This document shows, piece after piece, positions 45,107 through 53,286 of a DNA stretch of 64,000 bases. The notes beneath the pieces were generated by a model. It did not search any database. It was not told the DNA's origin and saw only the letters and a list, made by a program, of their open reading frames with translations. The position numbers and the translations under genes are program-made. This DNA is from Actinoallomurus liliacearum (GTDB lineage Bacteria > Actinomycetota > Actinomycetes > Streptosporangiales > Streptosporangiaceae): positions 491,426 to 555,425 of the forward strand of contig NZ_BAABHJ010000023.1 of the NCBI RefSeq assembly GCF_039542035.1, given 5' to 3'. Every line of letters begins with the position of its first letter. The stretch's first letter is position 1.

Positions 45107-46270
45107 TCATCGCGGGTCCGCCGCCTCCAGGGCGGCCGCCATGCGGCGTACGGCCTCGGTGACGCGGTCCGGCGACGTGCCGAAGTTCAGGCGGGCGAAA
45201 CCGTGCCCGGCCGGGCCGAAATTCGGGCCGGGCGAGAGCGCCACCCGGCCGTGCCGCAGGAAGGTCTCGGCGGGGTCGTCCCCGAGCCCCAGCGCGCGGC
45301 AGTCCAGCCAGGCCAGGTACGTGGCCTGGGGCGGGTGGTGGCCGACGCCGGGCAGGTGCGCCTTGAGCAGGTCGCCGAGGAGCCGGCGGTTGGCGTCGAG
45401 CCCGGCGAGCAGGTCGGCGAGCCACGGGCGGCCGTGGGTGAAGGCAGCCTCCGAGGCGATCACCCCGAACAGGCCCGCGCTCTCGCTCACCTCCTCGTGG
45501 ATCAGCGCGACGTCGGCGCGGGCGTCGGGCCCGGGGACGGCCAGGGCCGCCTTGAGGCCGGCGAGGTTCCAGGCCTTCGACGCCGAGGCCAGCACGATCG
45601 AGCGGGCGGCGGCCGGGGCGTCCAGCGAGGCGAACGGAACGTGCCGCGCGCCCGGGTGGGTCAGCGGCGCGTGGATCTCGTCGGCGACGATCCGCACGTC
45701 GTACCGGTCGGCGAGGTCCGCGACGGCCAGCAGTTCGTCGCGGGTGAAGACCCTGCCGGTGGGGTTGTGCGGGCTGCACAGCAGGTAGGCCCGCGCCCCC
45801 GCGGCGAAGTCGCGCTCGAGCAGGTCCAGGTCGATCCGGTATCCGTCCGGACCGCAGGCCAGGGGGTTGCGGACGACCTTGCGGCCGATCCGCTCCAGCC
45901 AGTAGAAGAACGGCGGATAGCCGGGGGTGTTGACCACCACCTGGTCGCCGGGCGCCGAGACGATCTCCAGGACCTCCTTGATCCCGGACATCACGTCGGG
46001 CACCAGCCGCATCGCGTCCGGTTCGGTCCGCCAGCCGTAGCGGTCGGCGGCGAAGTCCGCGAACGCCTCCGGCAACCGGCCCGCGGCCGCGTACCCGGTG
46101 TCACCCCGGCCGACCGCCCTCGTGAGCGCCTCGGCGACGGGCTCGGCCAGCGGGGTGTCCATCTCCGCCACCCACATGGGCAGGACATCGGAGGGGTACT
46201 CGCGCCACTTGACGCTGTGCCGCTCGCGCAGGTCGGTCAGCTCGTACGCGGTGAGGGGATTCGCGGGCAT
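45107..46270 (-). CDS. MalY/PatB-type PLP-dependent aminotransferase / C-S lyase
   Basis: A fold-type I PLP enzyme of 387 residues. The N-terminus (RHSVKWREYPSDVLPMWVAE MDT when read across residues 16-38) is the MalY/PatB signature. Further motifs are NTPGYPPFFYW, CSPHNPTGRVF, VADEIHAPL and the Schiff-base lysine in LASASKAWNLAGLK (about residue 231). Members are cystathionine beta-lyases or regulators with aminotransferase activity. AAGGTGG lies about 6 bases before the ATG. It faces the GlcD-like gene across 85 bases and ends 113 bases before the molybdoenzyme gene, on the same strand. Confidence 0.9.
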   Translation of the reverse strand: MPANPLTAYELTDLRERHSVKWREYPSDVLPMWVAEMDTPLAEPVAEALTRAVGRGDTGYAAAGRLPEAFADFAADRYGWRTEPDAMRLVPDVMSGIKEVLEIVSAPGDQVVVNTPGYPPFFYWLERIGRKVVRNPLACGPDGYRIDLDLLERDFAAGARAYLLCSPHNPTGRVFTRDELLAVADLADRYDVRIVADEIHAPLTHPGARHVPFASLDAPAAARSIVLASASKAWNLAGLKAALAVPGPDARADVALIHEEVSESAGLFGVIASEAAFTHGRPWLADLLAGLDANRRLLGDLLKAHLPGVGHHPPQATYLAWLDCRALGLGDDPAETFLRHGRVALSPGPNFGPAGHGFARLNFGTSPDRVTEAVRRMAAALEAADPR

Positions 46271-46342
46271 TGCACCACCTTTTCGGGGTTTGTGGTCACC
46301 GCCCAGTCTGCCCGTCGCCGTTCGCGGAGATCATGCCGGGCG

Positions 46343-46356
46343 TAGGGTGCGGCGTA
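46343..46356 (+). promoter_or_regulatory. -10 element for the leaderless GlcD-like gene
   Basis: TAGGGT (46343-46348) lies 7 bases before the ATG at 46356. There is no Shine-Dalgarno. Confidence 0.5.
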
Positions 46357-47741
46357 TGACGGCGATCTCGGCGGACCTGGCGGTCGAGCTGGAGCGGGCG
46401 CTCCCCGGCGGCAGGGTGGTCCGCGACCCGGACGTGCTGGCCTCCTACGCGCACGACGAGGCGGAGTGGGCGCCGCACGGCATGCCGGTCGCGGTCGTAC
46501 GGCCCCGGGAGACGGCGGAGGTACGGGAGGTCGTCGCCCGGTGCGCGCGGCTCGGCGTGCCGGTGGTCGCGCGCGGGGCCGGCACGGGTCTGTCCGGCGG
46601 CGCCAACGCGATCGACGGCTGCGTCGTGCTGTCGTTCGAGGCGATGAACGAGATCATCCGAATCGATCCGGACGAGCGGATCGCGGTCGTACAGCCCGGT
46701 GTCGTCAACGACGACCTGCGCAGGGCCTGCGCCGAGCACGGGCTCTGGTACCCGCCGGACCCGGCGAGCGCCCCGTGGTCGACCATCGGCGGCAACGTCG
46801 CGACCAACGCGGGCGGCCTGTGCTGCGTGAAGTACGGCGTGACGCGGGACTACGTCCTCGGGCTCGAGGCCGTCGTCGGACGCGGCGACGTCGTACGGCT
46901 GGGCCGGCGCACCGCCAAGGGCGTGGCCGGGTACGACCTGACCGGCCTGCTGGTCGGCTCGGAGGGCACCCTCGGCGTCATCACCGAGATCACCGTGCGG
47001 CTCCGGGGCGCCCGCGCGGCCGAGCGCACGATCGTGGGGTACTTCGACTCGCTCGTGGCGGCGGGGGAGGCGGTCAGCGCCGTGACCGCCGCCGGCGTGG
47101 TGCCCAGCGCCCTGGAACTCATCGACCGGCACTGCCTGCGCGCCGTCGACGAGTGGAAGCACATGGGACTGGCCGACGAGGGCGATGTCCTGCTGCTCGG
47201 CCGCAGCGACACGCCCGGCCAGGCGGGGGAGGAGGAGGCCGACGCCATTCTGGGGTGCTTCGCGGCCGCCGGAGCGACGTGGAGCGCGCGCTCGACCGAC
47301 CCGGAGGAGGCGGAGGCGCTGTTCGCGGCCCGCCGGCTCGCGTACCCGGCCGTCGAGCGGCTCGGGCCGGTGCTCACCGAGGACGTGTGCGTGCCCCGCA
47401 TGCTGGTGCCGGAGATGCTCGGCCGGATCGAGCGGATCGCCGCCGAGCACGACATCCAGATCGCGAACGTCGCGCATGCCGGGGACGGCAACCTCCACCC
47501 GCTGATGATCACGCCGACGGACGACGACGCGGCGCGGGAACGCGCCCAGGCGGCGTTCGAGCGGATCGTCGACGAGGCGATCGGACTGGGCGGCACCGTG
47601 ACCGGAGAACACGGCGTCGGCCTGCTGAAACGCCGGGGCATGGCCGAGGAGGTCGGCCCGGTCGTGCTCGGCATGCACCGCGCGATCAAACAGGCACTGG
47701 ACCCCGCCGGCATCTTCAACCCCGGCAAAGTCTTCGCCTGA
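46356..47741 (+). CDS. FAD-linked oxidase (glycolate oxidase GlcD / D-lactate dehydrogenase type)
   Basis: A 461-residue flavoprotein of the VAO/PCMH family that oxidises a 2-hydroxyacid. The N-terminal FAD domain has VARGAGTGLSGGANAIDG (about 72-89), PPDPASAPWSTIGGNVATN and GYDLTGLLVGSEGTLGVITE. The C-terminal cap domain has NVAHAGDGNLHPL (metal or substrate histidines) and GTVTGEHGVGLLKR, both diagnostic of GlcD/Dld. The frame is open upstream but ATG 46356 fits the family N-terminus and a -10 box 7 bases upstream. No GlcE or GlcF partner is adjacent, so the enzyme probably acts alone. Confidence 0.92.
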   Translation: MTAISADLAVELERALPGGRVVRDPDVLASYAHDEAEWAPHGMPVAVVRPRETAEVREVVARCARLGVPVVARGAGTGLSGGANAIDGCVVLSFEAMNEIIRIDPDERIAVVQPGVVNDDLRRACAEHGLWYPPDPASAPWSTIGGNVATNAGGLCCVKYGVTRDYVLGLEAVVGRGDVVRLGRRTAKGVAGYDLTGLLVGSEGTLGVITEITVRLRGARAAERTIVGYFDSLVAAGEAVSAVTAAGVVPSALELIDRHCLRAVDEWKHMGLADEGDVLLLGRSDTPGQAGEEEADAILGCFAAAGATWSARSTDPEEAEALFAARRLAYPAVERLGPVLTEDVCVPRMLVPEMLGRIERIAAEHDIQIANVAHAGDGNLHPLMITPTDDDAARERAQAAFERIVDEAIGLGGTVTGEHGVGLLKRRGMAEEVGPVVLGMHRAIKQALDPAGIFNPGKVFA

Positions 47742-47997
47742 CCCCTCCGTCCGTCCGAATGACGATCGCCTCCGCGCGGCGCCGAGCACGAAGAGCCTCG
47801 GACGGAAGGCCGGCCCGCTCCGCAGATACCGAAGTCTCGGGAAACGCCACCGCCACCGCCCGGGTCGCCGGGTTCTCTCCCTTATGGGGCGGCCGGAAAG
47901 CGCCATTGACCGAGCCGTATGCCCACCAGCCACGATCTCGGACCACCCAGGTCGCCGGCTGGCCCGCCATCCGGACACCCCCTAGGCTTGTACTGCA

Positions 47998-48042
47998 ATG
48001 TCGTGGCAGGTACCTCGCCCTGTCGGCCGAGGCGAGCGCTGA
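47998..48042 (+). CDS. leaderless 14-codon leader ORF coupled to a LuxR-family regulator
   Basis: ATG at 47998 lies 9 bases after a TAGGCT box (47983-47988), the spacing of leaderless genes in this window. It encodes MSWQVPRPVGRGER and ends at TGA 48040-48042, which overlaps the ATG of the regulator (48042) as TGATG. The regulator itself has only a weak GAGGCGAG site, so coupling through this ORF is likely. The peptide sequence resembles nothing I recognise. Confidence 0.5.
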   Translation: MSWQVPRPVGRGER

Positions 48043-50375
48043 TGAACGGCCCCGGAACGGCCGCCCCGCCGCGAGCGACGCGTGGGCTGCCGGTCGAGGT
48101 GACGAGCTTCGTCGGCCGCAGACATGAGATCGCCGAGGTCAAAAGGTTGCTGGCCGGCGCTCATCTGGTGACGCTCACCGGAGTGGGCGGGGTCGGCAAA
48201 TCCCGCCTCGCCCGCCGGGTCGCCGCAGAGGTGCAGCGGGCGTTTCCGGATGGCGTATCGCTGGTCGAGCTCGCCGATCTGGAGAGCTCAGAACTGCTCG
48301 TTCAGGCCACGAGCGAAGCCCTGAGAATTCACGACCACTCGCGCCGGACGCCACTGGAGGTGCTCGTCGGCCATCTGCGCGACCGGCGAATGCTCATCGT
48401 CCTGGACAACTGTGAGCACCTGCTGCGTGGCTGCGCCGCCCTGGCTCAGGCACTGATGCGTTCGGCTCCGGATCTGCGAATTCTCGCCACCAGCCGGCAG
48501 CCGCTGGGCGTCGCGGGCGAGCAGATGTTCATGGTGCCGACGCTGTCGCTGCCCGACCGCGCTGCCCGGCCGTCCGCGCCATCCGACGCGGTAATGCTGT
48601 TCGCCGAACGGGCGGCGGCGGTGGTCCCGGACTTCCAGCTCACCGAGGCCGATCGAGAGGTCGTGGAACGGATCTGCCGCCGGCTGGACGGGATCGCGCT
48701 GGCGATCGAGCTGGCCGCCGTGCGGCTGCGGATACTGTCGACACGGCAGTTGCTGGACCGGCTGGACGATCGATTCAAGTTTCTCGTGACGGGCTCGGCC
48801 AATGAGTTGCCGCGGCACCAGACGCTCCGAGCGCTGATCGACTGGAGTTACGCACTCTGTACCGACCAGGAGCGACTGCTGTGGGCGCGTGCCTCGGTCT
48901 TCAGCGGTGGCCTGGACCTGGCGGCGGCCGAAGAGGTGTGCGTCGGCGAGGGCATCCTCCGGGAGGAGATCGTCGAGGTGGTGGCCGGGCTCGTAGACAA
49001 ATCAATCTTCGTGTCCGAAGACCGGCTGGATGTGAAGCGCTACCGGCTTCTCGAAACCGTCCGCCAGTATGGGCGTGAACGGCTCATCGCGTCCGGCGAG
49101 GAGGCCGCACTACGGCGTCGGCACCGTGACTACTACCAGAAGCTGGCGGCACAGGCGCAGGCGAAGCTGGTCGGACCGGATCAGGTCGCCTTGGCCGCGC
49201 GGCTCCATGTCGAGCACGCCAATCTGCGCGTCGCCTTGGAGTTCTGCTTCACCGAGCCGGGAGAGGCACGGGCCGGGGTGCGGCTCGGGACCGATCTGCT
49301 GTACCACTGGATCACCGGTCTCTATCTCGGTGAAGGACGTCGCTGGCTCGATCACGCGCTCGCCGTCCACTCCGAGGAGGACGAGGACCGAGCGCGGGCG
49401 CTCTGGGCGGACGGATGGCTCGCGGTCATCCAGAACGACATCGACGCGGCGGCGGCGATGCTCGACGAGAGCAGGGCCATCGGGGAGCGTCTCGGCCTGG
49501 AATCGGTTCTCGCCTACGTCGCGCTCTACTCCGGCATGATCGCCATGTGCCGCCAGGACACCGACTCCGCGATCGCGCTGTATGAGGAGGCGGTGGCTCG
49601 CCACCGGGCCACCGGTGATCAGGTGGGTCTGCTGCTGACGCTCATCCGGCTGTCGCTCGCTCATTCCTACCGCGGCGACGCGGCGCGCGCGGTGTCGACC
49701 GCGCAGGAGTGCCTGGCGGTCTCCGACCTCTTCGGCGAGCGATGGGCCAGGGCGTACGCGACGATGGCGCTCGGCGTCGAGGCATGGCGTCAAGGCGATA
49801 TCCGGCACGCCCGTGAGCTGGAGCAGGAGAGCCTTCGGTTCCATCGCACCCTCGATGATCCGCTCGGAAGCGGGGTGAGCATGGAGGTGCTGTGCTGGAT
49901 CGCCGCCGCGGAAGAGGACCACGAGCGGGCGGCGCGGCTGGTCGGGGCGTTGGAGACGGTGTGGAACGCGGTCGGTGCGCCGCTTTCGGGCTTCGGGCAC
50001 CTCGGCCGGTACCGCGACGCGTGCCGGTCGCGTATCCGCGGGGTTCTCGGCGACCGCGCCTTCGAGGCCGCGGTCGATCAGGGGGCCGCGCTCTCGTACG
50101 AGGAGGCGCTGTCCTACGCCCTGGAGGAGAGGCCACACACCGATGTGTCGCCCGCAGGGGGGCGATCACCGTCGGTACTGACCCCTCGGGAGATGGAGGT
50201 CGCCCGGCTCGTCGCCCAGGGGATGCGCAACAAGGACATAGCGGCGAAGCTGGTGATCGCGCACCGAACGGCCGAGGGCCACGTCGAGCGCATCATGACC
50301 AAGCTCGGCTTCGCCTCGCGGGCCCAGATCGCCGCCTGGGTCACCGCGCAGAGTCACCCGGACCAGCGGGACTGA
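48042..50375 (+). CDS. LuxR-family ATPase regulator (AfsR/LAL-like, NB-ARC plus C-terminal HTH)
   Basis: A large regulator of 777 residues. An N-terminal NTPase follows the typical FVGRRHEIAEVKRLL, with P-loop LTGVGGVGKSRLARRVAAE (about 42-60) and Walker B RMLIVLDNCEHLL. A central TPR-like helical region comes next. The C-terminal LuxR HTH has LTPREMEVARLVAQG and KDIAAKLVIAHRTAEGHVER (about 710-765). ATG 48042 is chosen because it overlaps the leader ORF stop; an in-frame GTG at 48003 is an alternative. The ligand and target genes are unknown. It is a single gene next to the GMC oxidoreductase, which converges on it. Confidence 0.9.
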   Translation: MNGPGTAAPPRATRGLPVEVTSFVGRRHEIAEVKRLLAGAHLVTLTGVGGVGKSRLARRVAAEVQRAFPDGVSLVELADLESSELLVQATSEALRIHDHSRRTPLEVLVGHLRDRRMLIVLDNCEHLLRGCAALAQALMRSAPDLRILATSRQPLGVAGEQMFMVPTLSLPDRAARPSAPSDAVMLFAERAAAVVPDFQLTEADREVVERICRRLDGIALAIELAAVRLRILSTRQLLDRLDDRFKFLVTGSANELPRHQTLRALIDWSYALCTDQERLLWARASVFSGGLDLAAAEEVCVGEGILREEIVEVVAGLVDKSIFVSEDRLDVKRYRLLETVRQYGRERLIASGEEAALRRRHRDYYQKLAAQAQAKLVGPDQVALAARLHVEHANLRVALEFCFTEPGEARAGVRLGTDLLYHWITGLYLGEGRRWLDHALAVHSEEDEDRARALWADGWLAVIQNDIDAAAAMLDESRAIGERLGLESVLAYVALYSGMIAMCRQDTDSAIALYEEAVARHRATGDQVGLLLTLIRLSLAHSYRGDAARAVSTAQECLAVSDLFGERWARAYATMALGVEAWRQGDIRHARELEQESLRFHRTLDDPLGSGVSMEVLCWIAAAEEDHERAARLVGALETVWNAVGAPLSGFGHLGRYRDACRSRIRGVLGDRAFEAAVDQGAALSYEEALSYALEERPHTDVSPAGGRSPSVLTPREMEVARLVAQGMRNKDIAAKLVIAHRTAEGHVERIMTKLGFASRAQIAAWVTAQSHPDQRD

Positions 50376-50625
50376 GCGATCCGACGCGCCAACGGTGACG
50401 GCGACGTCGGCGAGGCGCGGCGCGGACGGTCCCGTCTCCGTCCGCACCGCACCCGTCTCCACCCCCGTCCGGCCGTCGGCTCGCCCGTCACCCGGCCCGC
50501 CCGCCGGTCGGGCCGGGTGACGGGACGGCGGCCAGCGGCCACGACGCGGCGGAGGGACCCGAGCGACACTCCCCGTCGCGGGATCCCGCCCGCCGCGTCG
50601 TGGGTCCCTTCGCAGCGCCGGTCCC

Positions 50626-53286
50626 CTAGGCCGGGCTGGGTTCGTTGCCCGCCGCGGCCTCGGAGTCCGCGGCGACCTGGGAGTCCGTGGCGACCTCCGA
50701 GGCAGCGACCAACTCTGGGAACGCGAGGGTCTCGGAGTTCGCGACGACCTCGAAGTCCCCGACGGCCTGCGCGTCGGCCACGGCCTGCGCGTCGGCCACG
50801 GCCTGCGCGTCCCCGGTGGCCTGCGGGGCCGTGCCGTTCTTGAAGTCCGCAGCGGCCTCCGGGTCGGTTGCGGTGGCCGCGGAGCCGGCGGCGGTCTGAG
50901 GGGCGTCGGTGGTGTCCGGCGCGTGTCCGTGGAACAGCTTCGGGCGGTAGACGTCCCACAGCTCGCTCAGGAAGAAGTGGCCGAAGCGCTCCAGGGCGGC
51001 CAGGCCGTTCGGCCCCTCCGTGCGGAACGTGGTGAGCTGCCGGGCGAAGTCGTCCAGCCCCAGGCGCAGGATGCCGGCGCCGGCGATGGCCGCCTCGTCG
51101 TCGTCGCTCTCCATCACGTGCCCCTCGAAGATGCGGAAGAACAGCGTCGTGGTGTCCGGCCAGACGCGCGTCGCCGCGCGGTGGCGGATGTCCTTCCACC
51201 CGGAGAGGGTGCGGGGCCGGCCCTTGGCGTCGGTGAAGTGCAGGCGATACCGCATGAGCTTGCGGTCCGGCGCACTCCCCGGACAGAACAGGTTGAACCA
51301 GCCCCGCTCGATCTGACACCGGCCCCCGCAGACAGCGGCGTCGATCCATCCCTCAGCCCGTGCGGTGTGCTCGGGCTCCTCCAGGAAGCGGTCCACGTCG
51401 TCGACGGTGATGGTGAGCCGGAACCCGAGCCGATGCCCATGATCCCGGCCCGCCTGCTCTCCCGCCCCGGGAGCATGCTCACCCTCGGCGAAGAACCCCT
51501 TCATCTCCTCAGTGAACGACAGCGACGTGCGCTCTTCGGCACCCCTGTGAACCTCGGAACCACGCGTCGTGCCGTTCACCGCCCCTCCAACCGGGCGCGT
51601 CCCGTGTACGCGCCCGGTGTCCTCCAGCAACCGCGTGCACATCCGGTCGGACAGTGCCGCGATCGTCAGTGACGGGTTCGGCCCCACCGCGCCGGGCAGT
51701 GCCGCCCCGTCCGCGATGTACAGGCCGGGGAACCCGTGCACCTCCCCGAACGGGTCGCAGACCCCCTCACCGGGGTGCCGCCCCATCGGCGCCCCGCCCC
51801 CCGGGTGCACCGTGATGATGCGCTTGCGGAACCAGATCGGGTTGTCGGCGTAGGTCGCACCGAGCACGGCGGCGATCCGCTTCATCGTGGAACGCATCCG
51901 CGCGAAGTACTCCTCGCTCGTCTTCGTCGTCCAGTCGGCGTCGAGCCGGCCGCCGCGCAGCCGCAGCACGCCGTCCGGGACGTCGCGGCCCATGCCGAGC
52001 AGCGGCAGCGAGCTGACCGACAGCGCCCCGTCGCCGATCAGCTCGGACACCTCACCGGACAGGTTGGTGTCCGGCGCATGGGAGAAGAAGGCCGCGAACC
52101 GCTCGCGCATCAGGCGGACGATCCGCGAGATCTCGTGCGCGATGTCGGCCTCCTCCACCATCCAGCCGACGAAGTTCGGATAGCCGCCATCCTCGATGTA
52201 CGCGCCGCGCCCCGCGCCCGGCACGCCGTCGACCTCGTCGGGGAGCCGGATCGCGCTGGTGATCGTGGGGCCCAGGCTGGCGTCGAGCGGCCGGAGCCGG
52301 TCCCGGTCCTTGGCCCGCAGCAGGAAGGTCAGCAGGTCGCCGTTGCCGGAGAACCGCGTGCCGAGCGCGTCACTCAGCCCCGGGAACCGCGCCTTGTTCC
52401 GCAGCAGCAGGTAGGTCGTGCCGTACGCGCCGGCGGCCAGCACCAGACGGTCGCAGGAGATGGTCCGGGACTCCGGCTTGCGGGCCTTCGTGAGGGGATC
52501 GTGGTGGACGTAGTCGACCTCGTAGCCGCCCTCCGGTCGCGGCCTGATCTCGCGGACCTCGTGCAGGGTGCGCAGGTCCGCGCCGTGGTGCCGGGCGGCG
52601 GACAGGTAGGTGTGGTCCAGGCTGTTCTTCGCCCCGTCGTTGCAGCCCAGGTAGCACTCCCCGCAGAGCCGGCAGCTCCGGCGCTGCACGCCGTGCAGGT
52701 TGCCGTACTTGGGGTCGGTGATCGGCAGCCCGAGCCCGGGTTCGGCCCCCGGCGTCGGTGCGAAGCTGACCGCCAGTGACGGCAGCTGCCAGTCGAGCCC
52801 GAGCTCGGCCGCCGCGTCCTGCATCGCATGGGCCTTGGCGGTGCCGGCGAAGGCCGGATGGTCGAGCGGGTAGGGCGTGCCCCCGAGCATGCCCTCGACC
52901 GCGTCGTAGTGCGGATCCAGCTCCTGCCGGCTCACCGGCCAGGTCTCGTACCCGCCCTCAGGGAGCGCCTCTTCCTTGACGAACCACTCCTCGTCCTTGC
53001 GCAGCAGGACGTTGGCGTAGATCAGCGAACCGCCGCCCAGGCCGCTGGAGACGACCGAGTCGAACCCGCGGAACCCCCAGACGTCGTACAGCCCGTACAG
53101 CCCCTCCGCCGGGTCCCAGAACGCGCGGCTCATCTGCGCCGGCGTACGGGCGAAGGTGCCCGGCGGGTAGTCCTGCCCCCGTTCGAGGACCACCACGGAC
53201 AGGCCCGCCTCGGCCAGGCGGTAGGCGGCGACGGAGCCGCCGAAGCCGGAACCGACCACCACCACGTCGGTGTGTTCGCGGTTCAT
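50626..53286 (-). CDS. GMC-family FAD oxidoreductase (cholesterol-oxidase-like) with extra C-terminal domain
   Basis: An 886-residue oxidoreductase that likely oxidises a hydrophobic alcohol. The FAD motif is VVVGSGFGGSVAAYRLAEAG (about 9-28), followed by SSGLGGGSLIYANVL and a Cys cluster CRLCGECYLGCNDGAKNSLD (about 207-226) found in this large GMC subgroup. The conserved C-terminal HPGGGAPMGRHP ends the GMC fold near residue 550. A further domain (about 595-810, with FTEEMKGFF and GWKDIRHR) follows, then an Ala-rich low-complexity tail of about 75 residues. Its ATG overlaps the hydrolase stop (ATGA), with AAGGAGG 5-6 bases upstream. Confidence 0.88.
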   Translation of the reverse strand: MNREHTDVVVVGSGFGGSVAAYRLAEAGLSVVVLERGQDYPPGTFARTPAQMSRAFWDPAEGLYGLYDVWGFRGFDSVVSSGLGGGSLIYANVLLRKDEEWFVKEEALPEGGYETWPVSRQELDPHYDAVEGMLGGTPYPLDHPAFAGTAKAHAMQDAAAELGLDWQLPSLAVSFAPTPGAEPGLGLPITDPKYGNLHGVQRRSCRLCGECYLGCNDGAKNSLDHTYLSAARHHGADLRTLHEVREIRPRPEGGYEVDYVHHDPLTKARKPESRTISCDRLVLAAGAYGTTYLLLRNKARFPGLSDALGTRFSGNGDLLTFLLRAKDRDRLRPLDASLGPTITSAIRLPDEVDGVPGAGRGAYIEDGGYPNFVGWMVEEADIAHEISRIVRLMRERFAAFFSHAPDTNLSGEVSELIGDGALSVSSLPLLGMGRDVPDGVLRLRGGRLDADWTTKTSEEYFARMRSTMKRIAAVLGATYADNPIWFRKRIITVHPGGGAPMGRHPGEGVCDPFGEVHGFPGLYIADGAALPGAVGPNPSLTIAALSDRMCTRLLEDTGRVHGTRPVGGAVNGTTRGSEVHRGAEERTSLSFTEEMKGFFAEGEHAPGAGEQAGRDHGHRLGFRLTITVDDVDRFLEEPEHTARAEGWIDAAVCGGRCQIERGWFNLFCPGSAPDRKLMRYRLHFTDAKGRPRTLSGWKDIRHRAATRVWPDTTTLFFRIFEGHVMESDDDEAAIAGAGILRLGLDDFARQLTTFRTEGPNGLAALERFGHFFLSELWDVYRPKLFHGHAPDTTDAPQTAAGSAATATDPEAAADFKNGTAPQATGDAQAVADAQAVADAQAVGDFEVVANSETLAFPELVAASEVATDSQVAADSEAAAGNEPSPA
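50765..50818. repeat. three tandem 18-bp repeats in the GMC gene
   Basis: GCCTGCGCGTCGGCCACG occurs at 50765 and 50783, and with changes in the last six bases at 50801. On the minus strand it encodes repeated DAQAVA in the C-terminal tail. Confidence 0.9.

Noticed and set aside
39704..50375. A secondary-metabolite gene cluster around the SARP and LAL regulators
   Set aside because: No synthase, tailoring set or resistance gene lies between them. The intervening genes (SigE, molybdoenzyme, MalY-like, GlcD-like) are unrelated single units.
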